A stretch of 64,000 bases of DNA from Pseudoxanthomonas sp. YR558 (GCF_900116385.1 NZ_FPCI01000001.1:186001-250000); one strand, 5' to 3'; shown: positions 16,154-25,515, counted from the stretch's first letter. Notes: a model not told the origin generated them from the letters alone. Numbers and translations are program-made.

Positions 16154-16714
16154 TTATGGTGCAGCCTTCTTGCGCGATGCACGCTTGGCGGGCGTTTTCT
16201 TCGCTGCCGGTGCCGGTTTTTTGGCGGCCGCGGCCTTGCGGGCCTTCGTCGGCTTCGCGACCGGAGCGCCGCCCAGCTTGCGCAGTTCGGCATTGAGCGC
16301 GTCGACGCGATCGATCAGGGCGGAGAGGTCTTCGCGGCTCGGCACTTCGAGACGGCGCAGTGCGCGATGCACGCGTTCTTCGAAAACCTTCTCAAGACGA
16401 TCCCACGTGTCCGAAGCGCGCTCGCGAGCCTGGCCCACGGTGGTCTCTACCGCATCGCGCATCGCTTGCGCCTTGCCGCCGGCGGTCTTGCGCGTGATCT
16501 GCTCCAGCGAGAGGCCTTCTTTCACGAGGGTCTCGAACAGCTTGGTGCCTTCGGCCTGCGCGCGCCCGAAAGCCCCCACGCCGGCGAGCCAGACCTGTTG
16601 CGCGGATTCGCCGAGGCGCTTGGAGAGCTGTTCGGCCTGGGCCTGCAGCTGTTCGTTGTTGGAGGAAGGAGCGGAAGCGGTCTTCTTGCGTGCGGATTTC
16701 TTCAACGTGGCCAT
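16154..16714 (-). CDS. Phasin-family granule-associated protein with basic tail
   Basis: This is a 186-residue protein with a Lys-rich N-terminus, a phasin core (QQVWLAGVGAFGRAQAEGTKLFETLVKEG), an amphipathic helix region with heptads and a C-terminal Ala/Lys/Pro tail from about residue 145 (repeated AKKP/AAKK units) like histone H1 or PhaF tails. Phasins bind the surface of storage granules, and the tail probably binds DNA and helps granule segregation. It is the second phasin in the window and is followed by a 13-bp stem terminator. It may coat PHA made elsewhere in the genome or another neutral lipid. Confidence 0.9.
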   Translation of the reverse strand: MATLKKSARKKTASAPSSNNEQLQAQAEQLSKRLGESAQQVWLAGVGAFGRAQAEGTKLFETLVKEGLSLEQITRKTAGGKAQAMRDAVETTVGQARERASDTWDRLEKVFEERVHRALRRLEVPSREDLSALIDRVDALNAELRKLGGAPVAKPTKARKAAAAKKPAPAAKKTPAKRASRKKAAP

Positions 16715-16810
16715 GGCGTTCCGTCGGCGATGTGGTGGCAGGGATTGCGCGCCAGAATCGGAGCGCTGTCTAGAGTTTTCACACCAGCCGGTGATGCACC
16801 CGTGATCGGA

Positions 16811-18055
16811 TCACGGGCGACGGGCGGCCCGGCGGCTGGAAACCAGTTGGTCCACGTCGTCCAGGGCGCGACGCAGGCGGGCCGTGGTTTCGGTCATGCG
16901 TGGGGTGACGTCTAGGCCGTCGAGGATCGAGCGGTGGCGGTCGTTGACGATGTCGTCGTTGTACCGGATGCCATGCGCCGCCAACATCGGCTTGAGCACG
17001 GCGGCGCGCTTGCGCAGGTCGGCCAGGGTGTTGCGGTAGGCGAGTTGGCAGACGCGGTGGCGCGAAGAGAAGCTGAAGAGATTGGTGAAGAAGAGCTCGC
17101 TGTCGTCCGAGTTGGGCTCGAACACCAACTGGTCGATGTCCGGATACCGGTGCGGGTACTTCTCCATGCCGATCTGCATGCGCGACTGCAGCAGGGTGCG
17201 CAGGGTCTGCGACAGGACGGCGGGCAATCCGCCGCTCGCCAGTCCGACCTGTTCGGCTTCGTCCGCCTGCGGGGCTGCCTGGTTGGCATCGAACGGCACC
17301 AGCGGATTGATGCCGATCATCAGGTCGATATCGCGGTCCAGTACGGTGCTGGCGTGCATCGTGCGGCGCAGCGCGCCGTCGAGGAAATGCCGCCCACCGA
17401 TTTCCACCGGCGGGTACAGACCGGGCAGGGCGGAACTGGCCTGCACGGCGCGCGAGATCGGGATGTCGTCCCAGCCTTGCTCGCCGAAGCGCACCGCTTC
17501 GCCGCTGTCCAGGTCCACCGCCACCACGAACAGGTCCGCGTCCAGCGTGCGGAAATCGTTGCTGCGGCCACGCCGGCTGAAGATGTCGCGCAGGAAACGC
17601 TCGACTTCCTCGTTGTCGAAGATGCCCGTCGGCACCAGGCCGCCGAAACGCAGGAACAGGTCGGACCAGCGCGTGGCCCGGCGCGGGTTTCGGACCAGGC
17701 GCGACAGCCAATCGGCGTACAGCCCGGGCAGGCTCGCGGCGCGCCGCAGGTATTCGCTGACGTTGGGGCGCAGGAAGGTCTCGGGCCGGAATTCGGCGTC
17801 GTCGCTGGTGCCGGTGATGAAGATGCGGCACATCTCGGCCGTACCCATCCGGTTGGCCAGGCCGGCAGCGAGGAAGGCGCCGGAGCTGACGCCCACGTAG
17901 CAGTCCATCCGGGTCAGGTCCAGGCCGTCGAGCGCTTCGTCGAGGGCACGCAGCGCGCCGAGTTCGTACATGCCGCCAATGGGGCCGCCGCCGGCGATGG
18001 CCAGCCCGATCTTGCCGTTGTGGCCCCGTTTCCGCGCGCTGTGGATCGAAAGCAT
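16811..18055 (-). CDS. Patatin-like phospholipase
   Basis: This is a 414-residue patatin-fold lipid acyl hydrolase. It has the oxyanion loop GGGPIGG (residues 22-28), nucleophile elbow G55-V-S57-S-G59 and the dyad motif D226-G-A228; the catalytic residues are all present. Ser57 and Asp226 are the predicted dyad. No signal peptide or TM is evident, so a cytosolic or membrane-peripheral role on phospholipid or granule lipid is likely. It lies between the phasin and the FFLEELY/PHA_gran_rgn genes, all of which lean towards lipid or storage-granule handling. Confidence 0.92.
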   Translation of the reverse strand: MLSIHSARKRGHNGKIGLAIAGGGPIGGMYELGALRALDEALDGLDLTRMDCYVGVSSGAFLAAGLANRMGTAEMCRIFITGTSDDAEFRPETFLRPNVSEYLRRAASLPGLYADWLSRLVRNPRRATRWSDLFLRFGGLVPTGIFDNEEVERFLRDIFSRRGRSNDFRTLDADLFVVAVDLDSGEAVRFGEQGWDDIPISRAVQASSALPGLYPPVEIGGRHFLDGALRRTMHASTVLDRDIDLMIGINPLVPFDANQAAPQADEAEQVGLASGGLPAVLSQTLRTLLQSRMQIGMEKYPHRYPDIDQLVFEPNSDDSELFFTNLFSFSSRHRVCQLAYRNTLADLRKRAAVLKPMLAAHGIRYNDDIVNDRHRSILDGLDVTPRMTETTARLRRALDDVDQLVSSRRAARRP

Positions 18056-18142
18056 GTACTACCCGTGATGACCTTGCCGCCCGAGTGTAGCCGACCGGCC
18101 TGCGGGTTGCGGGGCGCCCGGCCGGCCCGGATCATGTCACCC

Positions 18143-18859
18143 ATGGCCCGAGGAAATCCGCTGATCGAACGTGTGGGCAGGCGGCTAGCCTGGCATCAAG
18201 CGCTGCATGACCCGGACGTCGAGCCGCGGAACCGCCTGCGGTGGCTGCCCGAGCTGCGGCGCTGGCAGGCCGCACGGCTGGAAACTAGCTTCACCCATTT
18301 CCTGAACGATCCGAAGCGCCGCGCGGCGGCGATGTTCTTCCTGACCGATGTCTACGGCGACCATGACTTCAGCCGGCGCGATGCTAACGTCGCCAAAGTC
18401 ATGCCGATGATGCAGCGGCTGTTGCCGGGGGCCGTGCTGGGGACCGTCGCCCATGGCATCGAGCTGGGGGCGCTGACCCATGCCCTCGACATGCGGATGG
18501 CCGAGGCGTTGCATCGCTTGGCGCCCAGTCGCCGCAAGCTGGATGCGGACCTCTACGGCCGCGCATACCGCGAGGTCGGCCTGCCGCGCCTGCGTGGGCA
18601 CCAGATCGACCTGATCGCGGAAGTCGGTGTGGGCCTGGCGCAGGCCGTGAAGACGCCGGGCGTGGCCACCCTGCTCAAACTGTCGCGGGGACCGGCCAAG
18701 GCCACGGGCCTGGGCGAGCTGCAGGGATTCCTGGAGCGGGGGTTCGCGGCCTTCGCCGCGCTGGGCGACGGCAAGGCGTTCGTGCGCGACATCGAGAAGG
18801 CGGAGCGGACCATCTCGCGCCGCCTGTTCGCGGCCGATCCCGATCCGTTCCGCGATTGA
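18143..18859 (+). CDS. FFLEELY-motif family protein
   Basis: This is a 238-residue helical soluble protein. It carries a variant of the FFLEELY signature, F65-F-L-T-D-V-Y71-G followed by DHDFSRRDANVAKVMPMMQRLLP, which is characteristic of an uncharacterised family common in Xanthomonadaceae. The biochemical role is unknown. I use ATG 18143; ATG 18134 in frame would add three residues, and neither has a clear ribosome site. It is divergent from the patatin gene and ends 3 bases before the convergent PHA_gran_rgn gene. Confidence 0.8.
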   Translation: MARGNPLIERVGRRLAWHQALHDPDVEPRNRLRWLPELRRWQAARLETSFTHFLNDPKRRAAAMFFLTDVYGDHDFSRRDANVAKVMPMMQRLLPGAVLGTVAHGIELGALTHALDMRMAEALHRLAPSRRKLDADLYGRAYREVGLPRLRGHQIDLIAEVGVGLAQAVKTPGVATLLKLSRGPAKATGLGELQGFLERGFAAFAALGDGKAFVRDIEKAERTISRRLFAADPDPFRD

Positions 18860-18862
18860 TCC

Positions 18863-19138
18863 TCAGTCGAACTTGTCGCTCAGCACCCGGCGGATCTCCG
18901 CTTCGATCGGCCCCTTCATGGCCGACAGCAGGAACCCCAGATTTGCGGTGACCCGCAGTTTGTCAGCCAGCAGCGCGATCTTGCCTTCCACGCCGGAGCG
19001 GCTGAAGTTCAGCGTATCGCCGTCCCACCCGTAATCCATGTCGAAGCGTTCGGCCAGCTTCTTGGCGACGTCCTCGACGGCCTTGCGGGCCTGCTTCGGG
19101 GACTTGGAATGCGCGTGCTGGATATCGATGCTGGCCAT
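18863..19138 (-). CDS. PHA_gran_rgn family protein (polyhydroxyalkanoic acid system protein)
   Basis: This is a 91-residue protein matching the PHA_gran_rgn family (MASIDIQHAHSKSPKQARK at the start, a DYGWDGDTLNFSRSGVEG core, and an ending EIRRVLSDKFD). Members are associated by name and context with PHA granules; the biochemical role is not known. ATG 19136-19138 has GGGAG 8 bases upstream, which decides against a 25-codon extension. It supports the idea that this 9-19 kb region serves granule or lipid storage. Confidence 0.85.
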   Translation of the reverse strand: MASIDIQHAHSKSPKQARKAVEDVAKKLAERFDMDYGWDGDTLNFSRSGVEGKIALLADKLRVTANLGFLLSAMKGPIEAEIRRVLSDKFD

Positions 19139-19223
19139 GCGTGTGCTCCCTCGGTTCGTCGGTATTGTGCGCGGCAGCCGCGCGCGATGCCAAGCCGGGG
19201 CTGCCCTGCGCACGCCAACCTGA

Positions 19224-19229
19224 TAGGCT
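19224..19229 (+). promoter_or_regulatory. Candidate -10 box next to the FHA gene start (possible leaderless mRNA)
   Basis: TAGGCT lies 8 bases before the GTG at 19238. A transcript starting at the usual distance would have almost no leader, and no ribosome site is visible. The box is a weak match. Confidence 0.25.
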
Positions 19230-19237
19230 CACGCCGC

Positions 19238-20041
19238 GTGCAGAACCTCCGACTTCACTTCACCAACCGCCCTTCGCCCGACCGGCCGCTGACCACCGGC
19301 GTGCACCGCATCGTGCGCGAAGCGGCCGGCACCATCGGGGTCGGCGATGCCTTGCAAGGCGCACTGCTCGCGCAGATTTGCGTGGACCGCCGCGGCCTCT
19401 GGCTGCAGGTCGCCAATGGCATGCGCGGCGTGCACATCAACGGCCGGCCGGTGAAGCGCATGGCCGTGCTGCGTCCCGGCGATGCGGTTTACGTGGAAGG
19501 GGTTGAGTTGCTGCTGCAGTCCGGTTTCCAGTCCGCCACCGACGTGCGCGACGCCGATGCCGGTCAAGGCGACGCCCGCGTGGTCCTGCGAGGGCTGGGG
19601 GGCAAGTACCACGGCCGCAGCGTATCGCTGGAGCAACCCTGCATCGTGGGCCGTGGCCGCGATGCCGACATCCGCGTGGATGACCCGACCTTCGCCGAGC
19701 GGCACGCGCGGCTGGAGCTGCGTGGCGACCGCGTCCTGCTGCGCGACCTGGGTTCGGCCGACGGCTCCCGCGTGAACGGCATCGCCGTGCGCGATGCATT
19801 GTTGGTAGCGGGCGACCAGGTGGTGTTCGATGCGCAGCATCGCTTCGTGCTGGAGGTGCCGTGGGCACCCAGTGCGCAAGGGAACGATGCCCTCGCGGCG
19901 GACATGGACGATGAGGCGCTGGCGGACGAGGTCCGCACCCGGCCCGTGGTGCGATCGGCGCGGCGCTGGCCTTGGCTGCTCCTGGCCGCGTTGCTGATGG
20001 CGGCCGCGCTCAGCGCGCTGCTGCTGTTCGGCGCCGGCTGA
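19238..20041 (+). CDS. FHA-domain membrane protein
   Basis: This is a 267-residue protein started at GTG 19238, where homology begins (an in-frame extension overlaps the neighbouring gene). It has a degenerate FHA-like half at about residues 40-95 (HINGRPV near 67), then a canonical FHA domain at about 110-205 with GRGRDADI, ERH and LGSADGSRVNG motifs that bind phospho-Thr peptides. It ends with one TM helix (WPWLLLAALLMAAALSALLLF) that would anchor it in the inner membrane with the FHA domains in the cytosol. Its 3' end overlaps the convergent msrQ by 32 bases. Confidence 0.85.
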   Translation: MQNLRLHFTNRPSPDRPLTTGVHRIVREAAGTIGVGDALQGALLAQICVDRRGLWLQVANGMRGVHINGRPVKRMAVLRPGDAVYVEGVELLLQSGFQSATDVRDADAGQGDARVVLRGLGGKYHGRSVSLEQPCIVGRGRDADIRVDDPTFAERHARLELRGDRVLLRDLGSADGSRVNGIAVRDALLVAGDQVVFDAQHRFVLEVPWAPSAQGNDALAADMDDEALADEVRTRPVVRSARRWPWLLLAALLMAAALSALLLFGAG

Positions 20042-20639
20042 ACGATTTCCACACGCGCCATCCCAGCAGTGCCGCCAGGATGACCGCGTACAGCAGCGGC
20101 TCGCGGATGTCGGATTTCACCAGCCACCAGAAATGCAGCACGGCCAGCACGCCGATCGCATAGACCAACTTGTGCAGCTGGCCCCAGCGCCGGCCGAGGC
20201 GTCGCATCCAGCCCTGGGTCGAGGTGACCGCCAGCGGCACCAGCAGCAACCACGCGGTGAACCCGACGGTGATGTACGGGCGCTTGACGATTTCTTCGAA
20301 GATCTGCGTCCAGTAACCGCGCAGATCCAGCGCCAGGTACGCCGCCAGGTGCACGCTGGCATAGAAGAACGCATACAGTCCGATCATCCGGCGGAACCGC
20401 AACAACACCGGCTGGCCGGTCAGTTGGCGCAGCGGCGTGATCGCCAGCGCCACCATCAGCAGGCGTAACGCCCACAGGCCCGTGCGGTGTTCGATTTCCG
20501 CCACCGGGTCCGCACCCAGCGCATCGCTACCGGTCCGCCAGACATCGACGAACTGCCACGCCAGTATCCCGAGGGGCACCAAAGCGAGCGCATGGATGGC
20601 GGTCTTGGCGGCGATCAGGCCAACGGAGCTCTTACGCAT
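20010..20639 (-). CDS. msrQ: Protein-methionine-sulfoxide reductase haem-binding subunit MsrQ
   Basis: This is a 209-residue inner-membrane haem b protein with about six TM helices and conserved His (FFYASVHLAAY, LHKLVYAIGVLAVLHFWW). It passes electrons to MsrP for repair of oxidised Met in periplasmic proteins. It starts 9 bases after the msrP stop, in the standard msrP-msrQ operon. Its 3' end overlaps the convergent FHA gene by 32 bases. Confidence 0.95.
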   Translation of the reverse strand: MRKSSVGLIAAKTAIHALALVPLGILAWQFVDVWRTGSDALGADPVAEIEHRTGLWALRLLMVALAITPLRQLTGQPVLLRFRRMIGLYAFFYASVHLAAYLALDLRGYWTQIFEEIVKRPYITVGFTAWLLLVPLAVTSTQGWMRRLGRRWGQLHKLVYAIGVLAVLHFWWLVKSDIREPLLYAVILAALLGWRVWKSFSRRRTAAAR

Positions 20640-20648
20640 CGGTCCGGC

Positions 20649-21617
20649 TCAGTACCACTTCTTCAGGTCCAGGCCGGCGTACATCGAGGCAACCTGGTCG
20701 GCGTAGCCGTTGAACAGTCGCGTCGGGATGCGTTCGGCGAACAACTTGCTCTGCGTGCCGGCGATGCGCCGCTCGGTCTTCTGGCTCCAGCGGGGATGGT
20801 CCACGTTCGGATTGACGTTGGAGAAGAAGCCGTACTCGGATGGCTGCAGGTCGTGCCAGGCTGTCTCGGGCATGCGCTCGACGAACTTGATCTCCACGAT
20901 CGACTTGATGCTCTTGAAGCCGTACTTCCACGGCACCACCAACCGTAGCGGCGCACCGTTCTGCTGCGGCAGCGGTTTGCCATACAGCCCGGTGGCCAGC
21001 AGGGTGAGCGGGTGCATCGCTTCGTCGATGCGCAGGCCCTCGCGGTAAGGCCAGTTGATCGAGGAGTAGCGCACGCCCGGCATCTGCACCGGGTCGGCCA
21101 GGGTGGTGAAGGCGACGTACTTGGCCTTGGCGGTGGGCTGGAATTTCTTCAGCACCTCGCCCAGCGGCACGCCCAGCCACGGGATCACCATCGACCAGCC
21201 TTCCACGCAGCGGAGCCGGTACACGCGTTCTTCCGGCGTCAGTCCCTTCAGGAGGTCCTCGAGCGCGATACGTCCCGGCTTGGCGCATTCGCCCCCGACC
21301 ACCACCGACCACGGCGAAGTCTTCAGCGTCTCGCGCGCGGTCGACGGGTCGGCCTTGCCGGTGCCGAACTCATAGAAGTTGTTGTAGCTGGCGACGTCTT
21401 CGTAGCGGGTCAGCGTTTCAGCCGTCCGGAAACCCGACCGCGCCTGCTCCGGCGTCACCGTGACCTTGGGTGGTGCGGGGGGGTCTGCCTCGGCGCAGCC
21501 GGCGAGAGCGAGGGCCGGGACGGCCGCGAGCGTCTGCAGCAGGCGCCGGCGTTCCAGATAGACGGCTTCGTCAGTGATCTGCGAAGCAGGGATCCGCAAG
21601 GCATCGCGCAACGACAT
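20649..21617 (-). CDS. msrP: Protein-methionine-sulfoxide reductase catalytic subunit MsrP
   Basis: This is a 322-residue periplasmic molybdopterin enzyme. A Tat-type twin-Arg stretch [11 protein letters not shown] (residues 22-32) precedes the hydrophobic export segment, and the molybdenum-ligating Cys is C137 in [11 protein letters not shown]. The substrate is Met-sulfoxide in envelope proteins oxidised by HOCl or similar; electrons come from the adjacent MsrQ. AGGAGAAACCCTC precedes the ATG. Ends 9 bases before msrQ. Confidence 0.96.
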   Translation of the reverse strand: MSLRDALRIPASQITDEAVYLERRRLLQTLAAVPALALAGCAEADPPAPPKVTVTPEQARSGFRTAETLTRYEDVASYNNFYEFGTGKADPSTARETLKTSPWSVVVGGECAKPGRIALEDLLKGLTPEERVYRLRCVEGWSMVIPWLGVPLGEVLKKFQPTAKAKYVAFTTLADPVQMPGVRYSSINWPYREGLRIDEAMHPLTLLATGLYGKPLPQQNGAPLRLVVPWKYGFKSIKSIVEIKFVERMPETAWHDLQPSEYGFFSNVNPNVDHPRWSQKTERRIAGTQSKLFAERIPTRLFNGYADQVASMYAGLDLKKWY

Positions 21618-21790
21618 GAGGGTTTCTCCTGGGGTCCACGTTCGACCTGTGGACCAGCGAATGGTTCACGGGGCAAGGCAGTTTCCATAGGGTAGTACGC
21701 AGGGCGAGGGGAAAGAGATGCTTTCCGTGCTGGTTGCCCCTGCAACTGATGCACTGCGGCATACTAGGGATTCATTCTTTCAGGTGCCCC

Positions 21791-22876
21791 ATGACGCGCG
21801 CGTTCAATTTCAGTGCCGGCCCCGCCACCTTGCCCGAATCGGTGTTGCGGCAGGCTCAGGCCGAGATGCTCGACTGGAACGGCATCGGCGCGTCCATTGT
21901 GGAAATCAGCCACCGCAGCCAGGACTTCATCGCGGTCGCGGCAGAGGCCGAGGCAGACCTTCGCCGGCTGGTCGGCATCCCGGACGACTACGCGGTGCTG
22001 TTCCTGTCCGGTGGCGCCACTACCCACCAAGCCCTGCTGGCGCTGAACTTCGCCGGTCCCGGTCAGGTGGTGGACTACGTGGTCACCGGCCACTGGGGCA
22101 AGACCGCGATCAAGCAGGCCGCGCCCTACTGCACGGTCAACATCGCGGCCGACGGCGAGGTCGGTGGCTTCCACGACATCCCGCCACGCGACACCTGGAG
22201 GCTCACGCCCGGTGCTGCTTACGTGCACATCACCGCCAACGAGACCATCCACGGTGTCGAGTTCCGCGACACCCCGGATGTGGGCGAGGTGCCGTTGTTC
22301 GCCGATTTCAGCTCCTCGATCGCCTCTGAGCCGCTGGACGTATCGAAGTACGGCGTGATCTATGCTGGCGCGCAGAAGAACCTGGGTCCGGTCGGCGTGG
22401 CGGTAGTCATCATCCGCAAGGACCTGTTCGAGCGCAGCGGCCAGCCGCGCGCCGATATCTTCGATTACCGCTCGCATGCGGCGCGTGACTCCATGCTCAA
22501 CACGCCGCCGACCTGGAACTGGTATCTCGCCGGCCTGGTGTTCAAGTGGATGCTGGCCGAAGGCGGCGTGGCCGAGTTCGCGCGGCGCAATGCGGTGAAA
22601 TCGTCGCTCGTCTACGACGCCATTGACGCGTCCGGCGGATTCTACCGTAATGACGTGGCGCCAGCGGCGCGCTCGCGGATGAACATCCCGTTCTTCCTGC
22701 CGGACGACACCCTCAACGCGCGCTTCGTGGCTGAATCCAAGGCGGCCGGCCTGCTGGCGCTGAAAGGCCACAAGGCGGTCGGCGGCATCCGCGCCTCGCT
22801 GTACAACGCGCTGCCGGTGGAAGGCGCGCAGGCGCTGGTGCAGTTCATGCACGACTTCCAGCAACGCAACGGATGA
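21791..22876 (+). CDS. serC: Phosphoserine aminotransferase SerC
   Basis: This 361-residue PLP enzyme converts 3-phosphohydroxypyruvate with glutamate to phosphoserine (and serves in pyridoxine synthesis). The start [15 protein letters not shown], a GATTHQ motif near 75-80 and PLP Lys196 in [11 protein letters not shown] are diagnostic. ATG 21791 has an AGGTG 7 bases upstream; an in-frame 19-codon extension is not needed. The gene order serC-pheA-aroA is a familiar serine/aromatic amino acid cluster. A 67-base palindromic repeat separates it from pheA. Confidence 0.97.
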   Translation: MTRAFNFSAGPATLPESVLRQAQAEMLDWNGIGASIVEISHRSQDFIAVAAEAEADLRRLVGIPDDYAVLFLSGGATTHQALLALNFAGPGQVVDYVVTGHWGKTAIKQAAPYCTVNIAADGEVGGFHDIPPRDTWRLTPGAAYVHITANETIHGVEFRDTPDVGEVPLFADFSSSIASEPLDVSKYGVIYAGAQKNLGPVGVAVVIIRKDLFERSGQPRADIFDYRSHAARDSMLNTPPTWNWYLAGLVFKWMLAEGGVAEFARRNAVKSSLVYDAIDASGGFYRNDVAPAARSRMNIPFFLPDDTLNARFVAESKAAGLLALKGHKAVGGIRASLYNALPVEGAQALVQFMHDFQQRNG

Positions 22877-22895
22877 ATCGACCGCATCATCCCGA

Positions 22896-22962
22896 TGTGG
22901 GAGCGACGTAAGTCGCGATGAAGCGTTACCGGTAACCTTTCGCGACTTACGTCGCTCCCACA
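22896..22962. repeat. REPIN-like palindromic repeat between serC and pheA
   Basis: Perfect 23-bp inverted repeats (22896-22918 and 22940-22962, each beginning TGTGGGAGCGAC outwards) flank a 21-base spacer that itself contains the palindrome GTTACCGGTAAC (22925-22936). Each arm folds alone (GCGAC-GTAA-GTCGC). This is the layout of a REP doublet (REPIN) known to be mobilised by RAYT transposases; none is encoded in this window. It lies 20 bases after the serC stop and 27 before pheA. Confidence 0.85.
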
Positions 22963-22989
22963 GGGAGGCGACGGACTACGGAAAACCCT

Positions 22990-24141
22990 ATGGCCTCCAA
23001 ACCCAGCAAGCCGAAGAAGACCGCCAAGCCCGCTGCGGGCAAGAAAACCGAGGCGACGCCCGCCCCGGTGCTGTCCGACGTGCGCGCCAAGATCGACGGC
23101 ATCGACCGCCAGATCCAGTCGCTGATCGCCGAACGCGCCGTCTTTGCCCACCAGGTCGGCAAGGCCAAGGGCAAGCTGGCCGCCGCCGTGGACTACTACC
23201 GCCCGGAGCGCGAAGCCCAGGTGCTGCGCATGGTGGTGGACCGCAACGAAGGCCCGCTCAGCGACGAAGTGCTGGTGCACGTCTTCCGCGAAATCATGTC
23301 CGCCTGCCTGGCACAGCAGGAGCCGCTGAAGATCGGTTATCTCGGGCCGGAAGGTACCTTCAGCCAGCAGGCCGTGCTGAAGCACTTCGGCCGCTCGGCG
23401 CATGGCCTGCCACTGGCCAGCATCGAGGAAGTGTTCCAGGAAGTGGCCAGCGGCAACGCCGATTTCGGCGTCGTGCCGGTGGAGAACTCGGGACAGGGCA
23501 CCATCCAGATCACCCTGGACATGTTCCTGACCTCGGACCTGAAGATCTGCGGTGAAGTCGAGCTGCGGGTGCACCAGTTCCTGATGTCGCGCACCGGTCG
23601 CATCGACGATATCGAGCGCATCTACGCGCACCCGCAGTCGTTCGCGCAGACCGCGGGCTGGCTGCGCGCCAACCTGCCGAAGGTGGAGAAGGTGCCGGTG
23701 TCGAGCAACGCCGAGGGCGCCCGCCGCGCGCGTGGCAACGACGATGCCGCGGCCATCGGGGGCGAGAGTGCGGCGCACGTGTACGGCCTGAAGAAGGTCG
23801 TCATGAGCCCGATCCAGGACGACAAGGACAACACCACGCGCTTCCTGGTGATCGGCCGCAGCATCTTCCCGCCGTCGGGCCACGACCGCACCTCGGTGCT
23901 GGTCTTCATCCACGACAAGCCCGGCGCGCTGTTCGACGTGCTCAGCCCGTTCGCCCGCCACGGCATCAGCATGAACCGGATCGAGTCGCGGCCGTCGCAC
24001 CACGCGAAGTGGGAGTACGGCTTCTTCATCGATCTGGCCGGCCACATCGACGACGAGTCGATGAAGCAGGCACTGGCGGAACTGAAACAGCATTCGGCGC
24101 AGATCAAGGTGCTGGGGTCGTACCCCGTCGCGGTGCCCTGA
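22990..24141 (+). CDS. pheA: Bifunctional chorismate mutase/prephenate dehydratase PheA
   Basis: This 383-residue P-protein converts chorismate to prephenate and then to phenylpyruvate, for phenylalanine synthesis. It has a Lys-rich N-terminal extension (residues 1-25), a helical chorismate mutase at about 28-110, a prephenate dehydratase at 113-290 (GYLGPEGTFSQQA, VPVENSGQGTI and the TTRF motif near 283) and an ACT domain at about 300-375 with ESRPS, which binds Phe for feedback inhibition. Middle gene of serC-pheA-aroA. Confidence 0.97.
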   Translation: MASKPSKPKKTAKPAAGKKTEATPAPVLSDVRAKIDGIDRQIQSLIAERAVFAHQVGKAKGKLAAAVDYYRPEREAQVLRMVVDRNEGPLSDEVLVHVFREIMSACLAQQEPLKIGYLGPEGTFSQQAVLKHFGRSAHGLPLASIEEVFQEVASGNADFGVVPVENSGQGTIQITLDMFLTSDLKICGEVELRVHQFLMSRTGRIDDIERIYAHPQSFAQTAGWLRANLPKVEKVPVSSNAEGARRARGNDDAAAIGGESAAHVYGLKKVVMSPIQDDKDNTTRFLVIGRSIFPPSGHDRTSVLVFIHDKPGALFDVLSPFARHGISMNRIESRPSHHAKWEYGFFIDLAGHIDDESMKQALAELKQHSAQIKVLGSYPVAVP

Positions 24142-24186
24142 TCCGTTGCCCGGGCCCGTACATGGGCCGATGAACCGAGAGACCTG

Positions 24187-25497
24187 ATGAGCAGCAAGCA
24201 AGACTGGATCGCCTCCGCCGGCCGCGCGCTGGGCGGCACCCTGGATATCCCCGGCGACAAGTCGGTATCGCACCGTGCGGCGATGTTCGCCGCGCTGGCC
24301 GACGGCACGTCGACGATCGATGGCTTCCTGGAAGGCGAGGACACCCGCGCGACCGCCGCGATCTTTTCGCGCCTCGGCGTGCGGATGGAAACACCCTCGC
24401 CGTCGCGCCGCGTCGTGCACGGCGTTGGCGTCGACGGCCTGAGGGCCGCGGACGGCGCGCTGGACTGCGGCAACGCCGGCACCGGCATGCGCCTGCTCGC
24501 CGGCCTGCTGGCCGCGCAATCGTTCGACAGCGTGCTCATCGGTGACGAATCGCTGTCCAAGCGTCCCATGCGCCGCGTCACCGGCCCGCTGTCCACGATG
24601 GGTGCGCGCATCGACACCGAAGAGGGTGGCCTGCCACCGTTGCGCATCCATGGCGGACAAGCCCTTGCCGGTATCGACTACACGCTGGAAGTCGCCAGCG
24701 CACAGGTGAAATCGGCCGTGCTGCTGGCTGGCCTGTACGCAGAAGGCGAGACCGTGGTGCGCGAGCCGCATCCCACGCGCGACTACACCGAGCGCATGCT
24801 GAAGGCCTTCGGTGTCGACATCGACTTCTCGCCCGGCTTCGCACGCCTGCGCGGCGGGCAGCGCCTGAAGGCGACCGACATCGCCGTGCCGGCCGACTTC
24901 TCGTCGGCGGCGTTCTTCCTGGTCGCGGCCAGCATCATTCCCGGTTCGGAACTGCGCCTGCGCGCGGTCGGACTGAACCCGCGCCGCACCGGCCTGCTAC
25001 AGGCGCTGCGGCTGATGGGCGCGGACATCACCGAAGAGAACGCCAGCGAACACGGCGGCGAGCCGGTGGCGGACCTGGTCGTCCGCTACGCGCCGCTGCA
25101 GGGCATCGAGGTGCCGGAGGCGTTGGTGCCCGACATGATCGATGAGTTCCCGGCACTGTTCGTCGCGGCGGCTGCGGCAGACGGTCCCACCGTCGTGCGC
25201 GGCGCGGCGGAATTGCGAGTGAAAGAGTCCGACCGCCTCGCCAGCATGGCCAATGGCCTGCGCGCGCTGGGCCTGCGCGTGGAAGAAACGCCTGACGGCG
25301 CCACGATCTTCCCCGGTGCCTTGCAGGGCGGCACCGTCGATTCCCACGGCGACCATCGCATCGCGATGGCCTTCTCGATCGCCGGTCAGCTCGCTGCCGG
25401 CGAGGTGCGCATCGGCGACGTGGCGAACGTGGCCACGTCGTTCCCGAATTACGACGGGTTGGCGACGGGCGCGGGCTTCGCATTGCGAAAGGCCTGA
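24187..25497 (+). CDS. aroA: 3-phosphoshikimate 1-carboxyvinyltransferase (EPSP synthase) AroA
   Basis: This 436-residue enzyme joins phosphoenolpyruvate to shikimate-3-phosphate, giving EPSP in the aromatic amino acid pathway. Landmarks are GDKSVSHRAAM (residues 17-27), GNAGTGMRLL and RVKESDRL, all shared with active EPSP synthases. GAGAG precedes the ATG; it starts 45 bases after pheA and is followed by a strong bidirectional terminator. The class (glyphosate-sensitive or tolerant) is not assessed. Confidence 0.97.
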   Translation: MSSKQDWIASAGRALGGTLDIPGDKSVSHRAAMFAALADGTSTIDGFLEGEDTRATAAIFSRLGVRMETPSPSRRVVHGVGVDGLRAADGALDCGNAGTGMRLLAGLLAAQSFDSVLIGDESLSKRPMRRVTGPLSTMGARIDTEEGGLPPLRIHGGQALAGIDYTLEVASAQVKSAVLLAGLYAEGETVVREPHPTRDYTERMLKAFGVDIDFSPGFARLRGGQRLKATDIAVPADFSSAAFFLVAASIIPGSELRLRAVGLNPRRTGLLQALRLMGADITEENASEHGGEPVADLVVRYAPLQGIEVPEALVPDMIDEFPALFVAAAAADGPTVVRGAAELRVKESDRLASMANGLRALGLRVEETPDGATIFPGALQGGTVDSHGDHRIAMAFSIAGQLAAGEVRIGDVANVATSFPNYDGLATGAGFALRKA

Positions 25498-25515
25498 GTC
25501 CGAAAGCGGACGCAT

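Noticed and set aside
9462..19138. Complete PHA synthesis operon
   Set aside because: Phasins and PHA_gran_rgn are present but no phaC, phaA or phaB motif is visible.
22896..22962. Rho-independent terminator after serC
   Set aside because: The long palindrome has no T tract and matches REP-doublet layout; the operon continues into pheA.
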